Notes: generated from the letters alone by a model not told the origin. Shown: positions 32,284-45,350, counted from the first letter of the stretch. The stretch: DNA of 64,000 nt from Boletus sp. NGJ (GCA_019096195.1 JAGTXK010000050.1:620001-684000), one strand, 5' to 3'. A program made the numbers and translations.

Positions 32284-33861
32284 CACGCCGACGCTATCAC
32301 CGGTTCCGACACGTCCTTATAAAGCGTAAGGCGCATTCTGATAAGCAAATCCGAAGATAGGTCTGTTATGTGCATCGTTCATTACAACAGCCATATAAAG
32401 TACGCACAAGTTCCGGAGGAGCATCAAAATAGTAACTTTTCCAACAGCTGGGACATAGATTGATGCCTGTGAAAATGTCGGACGTGCCCGTGAGTGATAT
32501 CCCTCGCGCCACGCTAGGTGTCTAGCACACCTTTTCCCTGACGTCTTTCTCAAAGTTCTTGTCCGCTGCCACGTTCACAGCGATGCATCCTTCTTTTAAC
32601 CATTCTGTCTCTACTTTGTATTCCGCGGTTGGAACAGCCGAAATGACGACGTCTGAGATCGCTAGACATTCTTGTAGCGTCAGCTGACTCGGGTGAGCAA
32701 CGTGGTGAGGAAGGTATTTCCGGGTTGTCTCTGGCGACTTGCGAGGTCGCTTCGTATACTCCTGACATCGGAAGGAAACGGTAAGCTTCTTGTTTCGAAA
32801 CGAGGTCCCGAAACGCGGGACCCTTTCGCACGTTGCACACCTGGATGGAGTCGATATCTACGGAAAACACGCGTGCACCGTCGTTGGCTAATAATGCTGC
32901 AAGGGGCCTACCGACGACTTCGGATCTATGAAAAATGGGGACGGAGGTGTACGTGAGTTTCAAGGGGAACCACATGCTGTGTTCTCACCGGTTGATGACT
33001 GTCACCGTCCTCCCGTAGGCACGGTCACCGTACGTGAGGATTTTATTGTATACTCCGATGTATTCGAGACACTTGACGACGCCAAGTGGCGTGCATGGGA
33101 GGATGGACTTGACCATGCCGGGAGGGGGAATATCGTCTATTACTGGAATCTGCGGCACGGACGAAGGGACGGATGATGTGAGCGACTTGGGTTCTATAAA
33201 TCGAACACTGCACATGAATCACTGAGTTAAACGGACCCGGAGAGACATCAAAAGTCACATTCATACTTGTGGTACAAATTATAGTGAAACTTGAAATGAA
33301 GTCCTTCGACGTCCTTCAATGGCGAGACAACCTTTGGCGGTGTAAGTATGAGAAATAACACAGACATTCCGCGTCTTACTTGTTGTAAATAATGATCCTG
33401 TAGTGATCCGTTTCCACGCCAGTGACGGTTTTCTGACAACGAGCCAACTCACATACCTGTTGTCCGCCATAGATCGGGTAATATACCTAGATCCCGAAAG
33501 TACCCCGTCATGAGACCGACCGGATGCACATCCAAACTGCGAACGTGCGCACCATGATACCGTCTACGTCCGCATCTTCGTTGGCCTCTATAATCGCCTC
33601 TTCCACCCCTTCCCCATCGACTCGTTCAGCGCATTCAGCCGAACCGACCGCCTTCAGGACAAACCGCACACCGAGCTCGTCACACTGCTTCCTTGTGAAC
33701 TCGGCATAAAATTTACTCGGAGCCGCCGGTGTCCCCAGAATACCGACAAGCGTCGGCGTCCGCGACGATCGTGTTACAAACGTCTTGACCTCGTCCCGAT
33801 AGGTGTCTGCGATGAGGTCTGCCTTGAGAAGCAAACCTTTACCTGAGGCGTCTAGGACCAT
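32284..33861 (-). CDS. MTD1: NAD-dependent methylenetetrahydrofolate dehydrogenase (MTD1)
   Basis: Cytosolic folate enzyme oxidising 5,10-methylene-THF. Start ATG 33861 gives MVLDASGKGLLLKADLIADT. Family blocks follow: LVGILGTPAAPSKFYAEFTR, ANEDADVDGIMV, PPPGMVKSILPCTPLGVVKC, the NAD-site segment VINRSEVVGRPLAALLANDG, DVVISAVPTAEYKVE, AVNVAADKNFEKDVREK and ASIYVPAVGKVTILMLLRNL. Small introns interrupt it about seven times, for example around 32532-32450 and 33200-33250. The last exon is unsure: splicing to a site near 32330 gives RNLMRLTLYKDV and a stop at 32284-32286; unspliced reading ends near 32327. The protein is of the monofunctional fungal type, without a synthetase domain. Confidence 0.9.
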
Positions 33862-34562
33862 GATATTTGCTGAAGCCTTGTGATGGAGATTTCCTTGTGG
33901 CCGGACTCGGTATGTAAAATTTCGCGCAAAAGAGTCCACATTTGCAAGTTTGCCGATCCTAGATCATCTAGATGGATTTCACTGATCGCGGTCACGTGGG
34001 CCGCGAAGGTTCGGAGGTTCGAGGACGAGATTTCGACCCAGTCTAGGGATAAATAAAAAGTGATCAAGTTCAAACACTACCATGCTCTGCGTTCATGATG
34101 GTAGGGCTTTCCGGGGGCAGTCGTAGCTATTTTCAGCAGGGGAGCCAGTAGTATTACAGAATTTCGGTACCTCTCGCGCCAACCGAGATGATCGACGCGT
34201 TCATCAATTTGGATCCCCAGACGTGCATGAGGTTAACTCAGATCCTCCGATAGTTCTCGCACTCGTCTTGCTAGCTAACGCCAGCTCGTCCCAAAGCATT
34301 CAAATATAAACACTCGGACCGCATATGTGGATTGGGCATATACATAAAGAACGAAAGGGCTCGTCGCCAGGATGTCCGAACATGATAATTTGTGTCCATC
34401 ATAAATGGAGCGAACGAACATACAGACAAAAGCAGAACCGTTCCTGCTAGCAGGGGTGACTGATCCGGTGCTAATAACACACACACACACACATAACAAA
34501 CTGCCTCAACGAATATTACGGAGTACCGAGGGGCGACATCCACACGGACGGATCGATCGTCC
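33862..34562. other. Intergenic, MTD1 promoter and GLC8 3' flank
   Basis: About 700 bp. It holds an AC dinucleotide run of about 17 bp (34477-34493). A minus-strand frame continues upstream of the MTD1 start to 33939 but adds no conserved residues. No other gene seen. Confidence 0.45.
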
Positions 34563-35587
34563 TCAGCCACCATGGGCATCCCCGTTGACGAGATCCTCTC
34601 GGTGCAGGACCTCATCAGGAGCCTGTGAATCGTCAGCCTCAAAATCGTCTACATCAACATCATCGACCCAGGTTCCTTCCACTGCCTTGCCTGTTTCATC
34701 ATCGTCATCATCGTCCATGAGCAACGCTGCTTTCTGTGTTGTTCGACACACCCATCAATCGGCAGCCGGTCGGCGCGACAAGTCATATGCATACCTTCAT
34801 AGCTTCGGCTTCATTCGAGTAGTGGCGTCCCCGTGCTCTGACGAACGCAGCATGCTTCGCAGCGGCTATACATTCCAGGTCAGCACCCAAAAAAATCGAA
34901 GAACGGATCATGTCCAAGCACCCTACCTTCCTCGTCCATCTCCTCTGCTTCAATCTCATCGCCTGAATCCGCCTTGAGCGCTCTGATCTCGCCTCTCGCT
35001 TCGTTTGGGAGGTTGAACGACGTGCTTCGGCTCGAAGCAGCACTCCCAGAACGTCCTGACGAGTTTCTACCAACGCTCGACAACGACGCTCTACGCGAGG
35101 ACGGACCAGAAGCCACCATGCTTGCGGGGGACTCTGCTCTCGAGCCGACGCTGCTCGGAGAACCTGCACGAGCTCCGAGATGGAAGTCGGGTATATCTAC
35201 ACACAAAGGGTGGGGACGACCCGTCTGTTGGTTAATCACACTGTCCCGTACGACCAAACCATGCATAGCTCCACGTACCACCCTCGACTTCGTCCGTCTC
35301 GGCATTGTATCGGACGTACGGCGTCTTGGGCTCTGTGATCTTCATGAGACTATCTTTCTGAATCTCCGTCAACGCAATGTTGGCCTCGTCCCATTGTAAA
35401 CTGCTACACCATCACACCGAATGTCAGAAACGCGTCGATAAGAAAGCAAAAGAGACACGGACTGTTGTTGTTGTCCAGCCAGTTGTGGCGCGGCGTTCTT
35501 GAGAATGCCTTTGGGCTTTGGCTGAGATCCGGAGCGGGGTAATGGTGAGAGATGCGGAGGATCTTGTATGATCTCTACGGTAGACAT
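34563..35587 (-). CDS. GLC8: Protein phosphatase inhibitor 2 (GLC8-like)
   Basis: Regulatory partner of type-1 protein phosphatase. It starts [20 protein letters not shown] and holds the PP1-binding KGILKN motif. After an intron comes [20 protein letters not shown] then [10 protein letters not shown], the inhibitor-2 core that contains the Thr of the PxTP phosphorylation site. A Ser/Arg-rich linker precedes [10 protein letters not shown], the second PP1 contact. The last exon [19 protein letters not shown] ends [10 protein letters not shown] at 34563. Four or so short introns are inferred. GLC8 in yeast activates Glc7 after phosphorylation; the same use here is inference. Confidence 0.9.
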
Positions 35588-35938
35588 TGTATCTTGTGCG
35601 TCAATGGTACGACGGCGGCGAACGAGGACGATGGAGAACTAGAACACGAATGGCTCAGTACCAATCCTGCACAGTAGGGAGTCACCTGAATTCCCCTCAG
35701 CGTCCCTAGCACTAGGATGTGGGAATAACATCCCTTTCTGGGATGGCCATGTTTGACAAGCGGATGCAGAGAAGTGCACAAACACAACGCGTAGACGTAC
35801 GTGGGACGAGAACGACACCTGAGATGCATCTGATTCTAGTGAATTGTGGGTCGGTTGCCCAGCTACGAATACAGCGAAAATAGTGTACAAGTCCGACAAT
35901 GACAGAAATAGATCCACTGCCCCTGGTAGCGACCCGGA
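35588..35938. other. Intergenic, GLC8 promoter and SEC18 3' flank
   Basis: About 350 bp between two genes on the same strand. It should hold the GLC8 promoter. I see no motif or frame worth naming. Confidence 0.45.
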
Positions 35939-38831
35939 TCAAAATAATCCGTTCATTAGTCGTTGTCCAACGCTCTCTGGTTCCTGCCTCGCCATCTCGA
36001 TGATGCTCAGCAACTTCTTGATACCGACCAATAACGGCAATGTCGGGCTCTCCGCTTCAGAGGCAGTCCGTGGGAATCCGGCACTGGATAGCTGGCGGAC
36101 GGTGTCGCGTAACTCCGAGTCGTCAGCGAACAGCTCGACCGATCTAAGAACAACCTCTAACTGTCCCAGGTGCGAGATGGCAGGCGCTTTGATGGAGGCA
36201 TCGAATACCTCTGAGAACCCTAAGTCTGTAATGTGTTGTCCGAGAGAAGAGGTTGCCAGCACCAAGAGGCGGCGACCCTGCAGTGCAGATACTCAGGATC
36301 TGTCAACTTAGCCCTTGGATGACGATACTGACCTTGGGTGGTTTCCGTGCAATGAGTACTAGTAGTGCTTGAAGAACTTGATTTGAGAATCTGCTACCCA
36401 AATATGTCCAATCTGCAGGTTTACCGTCAATATCCTTCCAATTGGAGTCACGGTAAAGTTACCTAGCAACCGCTCTAGGCTGTCTACGACGATGACACTC
36501 AGCGGACTCTTATAGCTATCGTGGAATGTTTTCGTGATAGCAGCAATCTTTTGGGCTTCCGAAAAGCCAACCATCCGGTCAGGTGAGATAATCTTCACGA
36601 ACGGGAATTCCGACCGCCATGCGATCGTTGCAGCCAAGACAGTCTTGCCAGACCCAGGTAGTCCGCTCAAAAGGACACTAACCCGAGGCGTCCGTTCAGA
36701 TTTGGCAACTTGGTTGACGAACAGCTTCCCCTTTTCCAATATTTCCTAAAGGGCATCTCAGTAAATTCTGAAGCGTGAACGCTTCACGACGCACGTGGAT
36801 CTCGGCATCAAACTCGATTATTCCATTCTGAATCACTTCCTGGATCTCCTCTTCAGAAGTACCATACGCCGGCTTAACTTCCTCCAGTGCTTGGAAGAAA
36901 TCACTTCTGTTTACTCTCAAATTCTCCACGTCGTCGGAAATACCCGCAAACGTCCCAACCTTTACATGCCGATTGAAGGCAAAACTTGTCGCACTCTTGA
37001 CGAACCCCTCGATTTCAGCGCCAGAGTAGTTCTTCATCAACAGTGCGAGCTCTTCAAGGTCGACATCGTTGTCCATTACCTTATTAGATCGCATCTTGGC
37101 GGTGTGGATACGAAGAATCTGATACCGGCCATCTGCATCGGGAAGCGAAATTTCCATGTGGACTTCGAGACGACCCGGTCGTAGCAGTGCCTCATCTATC
37201 ATGTCCGGCCTGTTAGTCATACCGATGACAAGGATGTTGTTCAGTTTGTCGACACCATCCATCTGATATTAGAATTAGCATTTGCGAGGACTCGACAAAC
37301 AACACACCATACCTTTGACAAAAGCTGGTTGACAACAGTGTCACCCACACCAGTCCCGTTGTTCGTAGAACCACGTTGTTTGAAGATAGCATCCAACTCG
37401 TCAAAAATGATGATATGCAAACCACTCTCGTCACCCTTCTCCTTATACTACAACAATGATTTGGCGAGATTAACTAGGTAAGGGAACTGGACGGGAACTC
37501 ACCTCCTTCTCAGCGTCCTCAAAGAGTTTACGAATGTTCTCTTCGGAAGCACCGACATATTTATTAAGAACTTCGGGTCCATTCACCACCTTGGGCTCTC
37601 GTGCATTCAACATTTTCCCAATTTGTCGTGCGATCAGAGTTTTACCCGTTCCAGGAGGTCCGTGTAGAAGGATACCTGTTGAATACACGTTCATGTCATG
37701 ATCCGATGTACTCGAAGACGGGACAAACCTTTTACGTGTTGAATGCCAAGCTTCTCGACGAGGGCCGGGGGAACACGCGCGAGGCAAATGCACGGCGGAA
37801 GATATCATTAAACTCCTTGTCGAGACCTCCAATGCCCATGTCCTCAAACTTGAAGTTAGGCGCAATGATCGCGTTCGTAGCGGCCCTGGTCACGGGAATA
37901 AGGTCGAACCATTTGCTTGACGTCAGCGACCTACCTCTTCGCGCTCGACTTGATCTTAATCGGACTACCTCCCTCCTTCATGATGGTAATATCCGTCTTC
38001 TGCATCATTACACCCATCTCCATATGTCTTGGATTCTTTCTCCGCCCGCCTTGCTGCTCCTCGGCTAGCTCGACTATGCCTAACGAGGCGACGGTGAGTT
38101 TCAATTTATCACTCTTGAAATCCATGGTGAGGATCCCCCCGGGTGCGAACACGAGGCCGCTGTACGCATTGAGGAACTTTGAAATCAACTCATCCAGATC
38201 ATAAGGCACAGGGTTCTCATAATTCTTCTTCAAAAAGCTCGCGACCAAATCGATCGATTGTAGGTAGGGTGGGGTGTCCGGATGCGGTGAGGTGGGGAGC
38301 AACTCGACGGTAACCACATCCCCGGTGAGAGAGAGCTCCATCCACTGCCTGAATGTCATGGAAACTCCTACAACTCCTGGTGCTATTGACGCGGATGTAT
38401 CATGGCTTTTGATACGGTGAGCGGTGGGAGTAAGGGGATAGTGGAAGCGTACCATGTCGTGACGGGGTATCTTCCCTTTACGATGACGTGCGCGCCGTTG
38501 GGAAAGTCGGACGGGTGGACGACGAGGCAGTTTTTGAGGGCGAGGGTCTCGTTTGGCGTACCCTCGACGGCATAGCTAGGGTGAATCATTCATTCATTGG
38601 TAACATAAAAAGGTAGGTGCCGTACGTCATGCCCGAGCGCGGTGGAGGGGGTTTACGATCATAAGACCGTTTCTCCAACAGCCCCTGGGAAGGATCATTG
38701 TAGTGCCTTGCTGGTGGAGGTGGCGGGCGAGCGTTTGTCCTCAGCCCAGCGGGTAGCCCGTCCGGTACGCGGTGGTATTGGTTTGGCTGGGAATTCGGTG
38801 CCGGAGACGACCTACCAAAAAACGACGACAT
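35939..38831 (-). CDS. SEC18: Vesicle-fusing ATPase Sec18/NSF
   Basis: AAA+ ATPase that disassembles SNARE complexes after membrane fusion. ATG 38831 gives a Pro-rich leader ([15 protein letters not shown]), then the N-domain [40 protein letters not shown] and [21 protein letters not shown]1 carries the Walker A motif GPPGTGKT (near 37650), Walker [10 protein letters not shown] (near 37410), and the AAA second region [21 protein letters not shown]2 carries Walker A GLPGSGKT (near 36655) and [12 protein letters not shown]. The C-terminus [20 protein letters not shown] ends RLMNGLF at 35939. About nine short introns. All ATP-binding residues I can see are intact. Confidence 0.95.
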
Positions 38832-39072
38832 TAATGCCTATGAATGGGATTAGGATATTCGCTCGTTTTCTGTCGTGGTCGTTGCAGTCGTGGTAGTCGA
38901 GAATATTTAATGCCGCAGTGTCCAGGCGGGTAGATTACGTTATCACGTCCAACTAATTATTGAGTTCTTCCGTGAAGAGGAGCACCCTCAGGCTCAAGCT
39001 CGCGTTGCCCGCTGCAGCCGTTCGAGCTCGCATTTCTGACGCGACTCGTGGACCAGCACTACCGCAAGGACG
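38832..39072. promoter_or_regulatory. Divergent promoter, SEC18 and STIMATE-family gene
   Basis: 241 bp between opposed start codons. Near 38900-38960 it is AT-richer. Bidirectional use is inferred from spacing. Confidence 0.45.
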
Positions 39073-40529
39073 ATGAGCTCAGTACCAAGCGTGATCACCA
39101 AGAGCTTGGGTGAGTTTCCTCTCGACCATCGCTCATGTCAGCTCCTTGGTCCCACCGCACTGGTGAGTCGTGACGCTGCCACGTACGACACAGTCTCCGA
39201 TAGAATCAATACCTCTCTTAGGTCGTTCAAGCCCTCATGGGCGTACTTGCCGTTCTCTCGCTCGTCTACAAGAGGCATTGGGAAACCCAGAAGCGTCCAT
39301 GGAAGATATGGTAACGCCTCCCAACTGCTCAGCTATGCACCGACTGAGATGCGCTCCATGTTCATTTCATAGGCTTTTCGACGTTTCAAAACAAGTTTTT
39401 GGCCAGATGTTCGTCCATGGGCTGAACGTACTTATATCCGACCTCGGATCGCATCATTCCGCCGGAAATGCCTGCACATATTATTTTCTTAATATCCTCC
39501 TTGATACCACGCTCGGTAGGTCTTTTTGCATTTCAGAACTCAACTGCAGTTCTGACGCAGTCGGACTCGAAAGGCATTGGACTGATCTATCTCGTGCTGC
39601 AAAGTGCGACTTGGTTGCTTTCAAAGAAACTTGGCATTAAAGGCTTGAAGACGGGACAGTATGGCAACCCCCCTTCAGTCGCATTCTGGGTCCGTCAGAC
39701 TGCCGTTTACGTCTTCTCCATTACAACGATGAAACTTCTCGTGGTTGCCTTATTTGCTGTTTGGCCAGGTATATCTAGTATAGGTGACTGGCTCCTCAGC
39801 TGGATAGGGGACGAGGAATCAGTCCAAGTGATATTGTATGTAGACTCTCTTTTACTCGCCGCGCAGCGTTTCACGACGTGTTTTCTTAGCGTCATGGGCA
39901 TCTTCCCCATCTTCATGAACATTGTACAATTTTGGGTGATCGACTCCATCGTCAAAGCGTCCACCAGTTCGACCGCTGGACGCTCTGCCTCGCCTCGAAG
40001 TTCCGACTCTCAAGATTGCGAGCCTTTGTTCAATTCTCCAGATGATGACGACGATGTTCCACGAGACATCGAGGATCGCCCTCACTCATCCACCTCCACG
40101 ACAACGGAGGGAGACTTTAAAACACTTGTCGGTGCGGAGAACGATAAAACGAAGTTATTGGTTTCTGGATCGTCTTCACCGATGACTCTTCCAAGCGTCC
40201 CGGTAGTGGTTGCGCATGGTTATCCACCCAACAACGTCGGCAGTGTATCCCAGAGCAGCACTAGATCCCGGCACAAGTACAAACGATCTCCTTCGTCGTT
40301 GCTAGATGCTTCGATATCCTACTCTGCACCGACTGTCAACACTTTTGATTCGACGCAAAACTCTCCACGCCGGGCCTTGTTCTCGAGGTCATTAGATGGC
40401 GTTGACGATGTAGCAGAGTTTGACGCATACGAAAAGAACGACCGGGAGGAACGAGTTAGCGAGGGGCGGAGTGGGCGACGAGTTGAGCAGCACAAGACAC
40501 TCATCAGTGCCAGGCAACCTAGTAGATAG
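39073..40529 (+). CDS. STIMATE/YPL162C-family vacuolar or ER membrane protein
   Basis: Multi-pass membrane protein. Segments: LLGPTALVVQALMGVLAVLS, IWLFDVSKQVFGQMFVHGLN, CTYYFLNILLDTTLG, GLIYLVLQSATWLLSKKL, AVYVFSITTMKLLVVALFAV and VMGIFPIFMNIVQFWVIDSI. The order and the motif YYFLNI..DTTLG match the STIMATE (TMEM110) family: animal members sit at ER-plasma-membrane contacts and yeast YPL162C is vacuolar. A long hydrophilic Ser/Asp-rich tail of about 190 residues follows. Introns: 39163-39221, 39310-39372, a short one (about 35 bp) at 39513-39547, and one near 39837-39890. The 35-bp intron is unusually short; its boundaries are less sure. Confidence 0.82.
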
Positions 40530-40829
40530 ATCTAGCTGTCTCGGGTAGTGCTACATTTCTCCCTCATATCCGCCTCGTACACGTGTACATGTACCATATC
40601 TCAGATAATCATTCTCTCTCTGGCGGACATATTTTCTGTCGTCTAATACCATTTTTACTGCGACGTCCTGGATCGGACGCGTTTTCGTCAGCCTCGAAGC
40701 ATATCGTACACGCGGCCGGTGTGACAATTACGGTGCAACTACAGCGCCTTTGAAGCATTTCATCACACCACGGCACTCCCACCCTTCCTTCCCACCCACC
40801 TCACGAATTGTGGTATAGATGCAGACATA

Positions 40830-43165
40830 ATGGTCGGAAACGTACCCTCCAATAATGTAGCCGTAGAGAGCGCCGCGAGGCCGACTCAAAATGGCGCCGC
40901 GTTCTCACTCGAAAACATCCTCGGTGACAACCACGACACGCTCGAACACCCAGGACTCAAACAACAAGAACTAGATGCACGCTCGACGACGGCGGAGGGT
41001 TGGGACGAGGAATCTGCGAATCGACCGGCGGCGGAGGGATTCTGTGTTGAATGCGAAGGTGAGTGGGGTTACCACGGGTGGATTCGTGTGGATTCAGCGA
41101 TTGTCTGACGGGGTCGTCTGGCACCCCATGGCAGACCAGCCTGCACAGCTCTCATGTAAAGAATGCGAGGACGATTACTGCGAAGTCTGCTTCGCCGCAC
41201 AGCATAGAAAAGGATCTCGAAAGAAGCACGCCGTGACGCCTATCTCAGGGTTCTCGTCCAAGCGTATGGAGAAGGCGTGGAATGGTGTCCCGAGTGCGAC
41301 GGTGGGGACAGTGAACGGCGAGCGTAAAGGCGACTCGGAGGTAGCTGGTGTTTGTGCATCGTGGTGTCGATCTGCTTTTCTAATGCGGGTCCAATTCCAG
41401 GTCGGTGCAGACGTCGACATGGGAGAAGGTTCGGATGCAGAGCTCGACCAGATTGCTGTGGGGTCCGCTACAGGACCGTCCACGGAACTGCTTGGCGTCC
41501 AGCCAGCCATCGGCACCGCTGTTGGCGAATGGTTCGTCGAGCGTGCTAAGTACATTCCCCTTCGCTTAACGCTCGTCGAGCGTAAATACCTCCGCCTCCT
41601 CGATGCCGCACTTCAAGTCTCAGAGTATACCGACAAAATCGATACCCTCGGTTTCGGTCTCTCGAAAGCAAAGCGGATCGTCCATCAGATTCGTGAATTG
41701 TGCGCGATCTTGTCTGGGCTCGTGTTGTCGGCGGACTACAAGCTTGGGCAAGAGCTCTTCACGGACCGTGATTTCCAGCATAATGCAGAATTTTACCAGC
41801 AGATATTCGAGCTTGGACGACGGCACAAAATCATGAACCCTGACAAGATGCGCACGACGTACGGCAAGTTGATCTATCTTCTTCAGGTGAGCATCGGATT
41901 CTTTTAGGTGTTTCGATCGCATAATTGATCACAATTGTGTTGCAGGACAGCCAATCGCCCGAGGTGAAGGATATGCTCAGCTTTTCTTGTGTCAAACCCA
42001 TTCGAACCGTGTACGGCGTGTTGGAGCAGCACAGCGCCCTGGAACTCCTCCGTGATAATCTTGTATCCGTCGCAACGAAGGAAGTTTACGCCGACGGTCG
42101 ATCTCGACGCGACATTCAAAAAGATATCAAAAGTAAGGAACGCGCGATCGAAACGCTTGCTTCTCGCTATCAACGCCAAGGTCTAAACCAGGAACAAATC
42201 CGTCAATGTCTCTACAGCATTGGAGACAACCATGCTTTCTTGCGGACGAATCGTGATCCTTGTGACCGCATGATTCATTACCTGAAAACGTACTTTCACC
42301 CCACGCAGGCAAAGGAACAGAAACATAGCCTGGCGATCCGGAGCGGTAAGGGTGGTGCAAGGCTCAGTCACGACCACGCGAAGCAATACGCGTACGTGTT
42401 GCAAAGTCTGACGCTATGGCGTGAGATTTTGCACGGTACGTCCTCATTGTGTCTCCTCGTGAACTTGGACTCACGCTGGCCGCTCAGACATGTTCCGCTT
42501 GTGGTCTCTTGCAGAGCTAGACTTGCTCTCTGAGACTGTCCCTTATCGTCTTCGTGATACAGGTCAGGGTCTGAACAGAGTCCAGGCTGCTCCGAAAACG
42601 CTGCGCATGATGCACACGATCCTTCAGCGTGCTCAGCAAAGCGTTGGGTCCTGGGTCGGCTCGTCTGCCATCCATATGGGTGACCACAACGTCCCCAACG
42701 CTTTGATGTTCATCGGTAAAACTAATGTTTGTTGTCATTGCCCCGAGAACATCCTGATTGATTCCTTTGCAGACAAATACTCTCAAATTTACCGCATCCT
42801 CCTTCCCGTTTGCAATACCCTTTCACAAATACCCAGTCTGTCAGACAAACCCGCGCTCCGTTCCTACATCGAAGACGAGTTCGGTTCGATCGAAAACTGC
42901 ATACGAGAAATCCTCTCCGATTTCTTCAGGCATGGTTTCGACGGCTCCGGGGCCGACAACTTTTTCGATGCGGGGAGCTGTATCGACGGGCGTTTGACGA
43001 GTGCATGGAATTGGTGTGCGCAGTTGGAGAAGAAGTGGTATTTCCCCGTATTCTTGTTGACCGGTACGTCGTCTGTGGTCGCGTCTGATGTAGTATCCAT
43101 CGTTGATGCGACCGTGTCCCCCCCTCCCCCACCAAGGGTTTATTGGGTTCGATGGCGAGTGGTGA
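40830..43165 (+). CDS. DUF2009/UPF0652 protein with B-box-like zinc finger
   Basis: N-terminal Cys/His block EGFCVECE...DQPAQLSCKECEDDYCE then VCFAAQHRKGSRKKHAV has the spacing of a B-box zinc finger. The large C-terminal part is the conserved eukaryotic DUF2009 domain: GEWFVERAKYIPLRLTLVER, KYLRLLDAALQVSEYTDKID, YGKLIYLLQDSQSPEVKDML, SCVKPIRTVYGVLEQ, HSLAIRSGKGGARLSHDHAK and IGDNHAFLRTNRDPCDRMIH. The final exon, after an intron 43063-43136 or so, reads GFIGFDGEW with the stop at 43163-43165. Function of the family is unknown to me. Start ATG 40830 precedes a plausible acidic leader. About six introns. Confidence 0.85.
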
Positions 43166-43527
43166 GGGCCTCGAGGATCGATACCGAAGTTTTCTCAGTG
43201 GTGGTTCCTTTTACCTTTGCTATACAAGGATATTCTGTATCTTCGGCATGGGAATCTTATCGAATCATTCTGCTGCGATGTGTCGGGCAATGATCAATGA
43301 CGTCTGGTGCAATCACACAACTAATGTCAGGTCATCAACTAGCTTCGAGTGGGAGGCGAGACCCATTTGCCAAACCTACGAAACATCAGAAATGTCGGTT
43401 ACCAGTGGTCTTCAGTCGTGACCTGTATAGTAATCAGTCTTTCGTGCGCAATGGACGAAAGGATGCAACAACAATCAGGTTGATTGAAAATGCTATACGC
43501 TACACGCCACAGTCTATAATATGTACA
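43166..43527. other. Convergent intergenic region
   Basis: 362 bp between the 3' ends of the DUF2009 gene and eIF3m. No gene, repeat or structure noted. Confidence 0.45.
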
Positions 43528-45068
43528 TCAAGCAGTGCTTTCTACCTGGATCCCCTGCTCGTTTTGAGTCGCCTGCAGTGCCTCAGCCACATTGCCACCC
43601 CTCCGTTGCGCTTGTGCGACGACTTCGATCACGCTTGCGAGTCCCGCTTTCCATGCGAGTAGCCGCTTCTCGAGAGCTTCCCATTGCTCTCGCTCAAACT
43701 TGCGTGCAGAGGACCTGTGCACGTGGAGATTTTGTGTCGTTTGGGAGAGTTTACCAGAGATGAGACCGACTCGAATGACTGATACAGATCACACGACCGT
43801 CAATGTGTCTTCCTTTGGTGGGATATCATTTTGTCTTACCATCTATGGCCCACTTCTCGACTTGCGATGTATCGATTTGCAATGTTGATGCAATCGTCGA
43901 GTAAGGAAGATCCCGTCCAATATAGTCAAATGCGAGCGAGGTGAATGCCAGGAGGCGTATTTTGCGTTCAAGCTGAGATCTTTCGAGTTCTGCAAACAAC
44001 CGGGATTTCCCCCCCTTTTTTTTCAGCGAAACGGACACGTTGTATGAGAAACGTACGATAGATTTCGAAAACGGCGGTATGGCCATCCGCCCATGCCTGG
44101 AACTCGGGCAAACCGTTTCTCAGGAATATCTGGAGAAGGGGGAAGAGTTCGTGGTCTCGCACAGCGATGATAGGATCGAGGTTGTACAATGTATCAAAGT
44201 CAAAGACAGTTGGTATGCGAAGGGCAGCAACAATCGTGTCGACAGCGGCCGAGCGACCTTGTGGGGAGGAGGACGGGAGAGCGTGTACGAGTAAGATTTG
44301 ATATTCGTAGGCACTATCCCTAAAAAGCGAAGGTAGTGAGCACGTAGGAATACACCATAAAAAGAACACACACGCTTTACCAGCTCGTGTAAGCGTATCA
44401 ATGATGGTTTTTAGGAATTGGCTCTTCTCTTCGTCGGAGATATGCCATTCGTTCAGCCATCGTTGGACGTCAGATTTTGTCATCGCGAGAACTTCAAGTT
44501 CGCCACCGGCTGCCGCAAGCTGTAGAAGGGTAGTGTATATTGGTAGCCGCAACGCGGAGGACCGTGTGGCGGCATTGAACAAGTTGGATAATCTGATCAA
44601 GCTCAGTAGAGCGCACGTAGGATAATCATAGAGAAACTCACATGCGATGTTTGACTGATGTGTTGTTGGAGGGTGAAGACGAGATTACATTGAGCAGATA
44701 GACTACATGCTGCCTCGTTTCAGACGAATCGACCTGCCACAGAGTGAACAGATGTGAATACAAGAGATTGAAGAAACCTTCAATCTCTGTTGCAATGTGA
44801 GAAGGGAGTGCGAGCGATCGCGACCGCACATACCGTGGTCAGTGCCCTTACCCATGCTTTTGGTGTTTTTCAGCACAAGTTCAAACGCTGTCCGTCGAGG
44901 GTCCTCATCAAGTGGCGCGTTCCCGGTCTTGACGACGTCTTGGAGTGACTGCAAGAGCACGGTGCGGTCCTCGTCAGGAATTCCCCGGGCGGTGTACTCG
45001 AGCAGTTCTTGCAGCTGCTCCTCGAACGTTCCCTCTGCAAACGCGGAGACCGAGTCTGACGACGACAT
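43528..45068 (-). CDS. Translation initiation factor eIF3 subunit m
   Basis: PCI-domain subunit of eIF3. ATG 45068 gives MSSSDSVSAFAEGTFEEQLQ. Later blocks are EIEGFFNLLYSHLFTLWQVD, NLFNAATRSSALRLPIYTTL, DPIIAVRDHELFPLLQIFL, ERKIRLLAFTSLAFDYIGRD and the PCI winged helix LPYSTIASTLQIDTSQVEKW. After an intron around 43770-43840 comes VIRVGLISGKLSQTTQNLHV, then REQWEALEKRLLAWKAGLAS. The ISGKLSQ..Q..HVHR block separates eIF3m from CSN7 and proteasome lid subunits. About six introns. It is the last intact host gene before the transposon-rich region. Confidence 0.9.
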
Positions 45069-45244
45069 TTCTTACACTTGTGCTTTTGAATTTCTCAAAT
45101 CAAAGTTTGAATGGTATATGAGTGATAACAAGTGCAAACACAGCCACGTGGTAATCGAGCCTCTGACTAAGCGTGTGTCCGAGATGGAATCACGAGCCGG
45201 TGGCTCGCTGTTCGGCCCAAACAGGGGGCGAGATAGCGAATACT

Positions 45245-45350
45245 TACTTCGTGCCTTCGGCACTGTGCTTGGATTTGGTAGCTGTAATTTTTGGGGGTAA
45301 AGATGTAAGTCCCCAGTACTTTGTACCTTTGGCATTGCACTTGGTTTTGG
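45245..45350 (+). repeat. Short tandem duplication at the edge of the repeat-rich region
   Basis: Two 34-bp copies, 45245-45278 and 45317-45350, 72 bp apart; the downstream motif GGGGGTAAAGATGT / TTTTGGTAAAGATGT is also repeated. The copies differ at about 7 of 34 sites. Five of these changes read C-to-T or G-to-A going from copy 1 to copy 2, including loss of two CpG sites. Confidence 0.6.
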
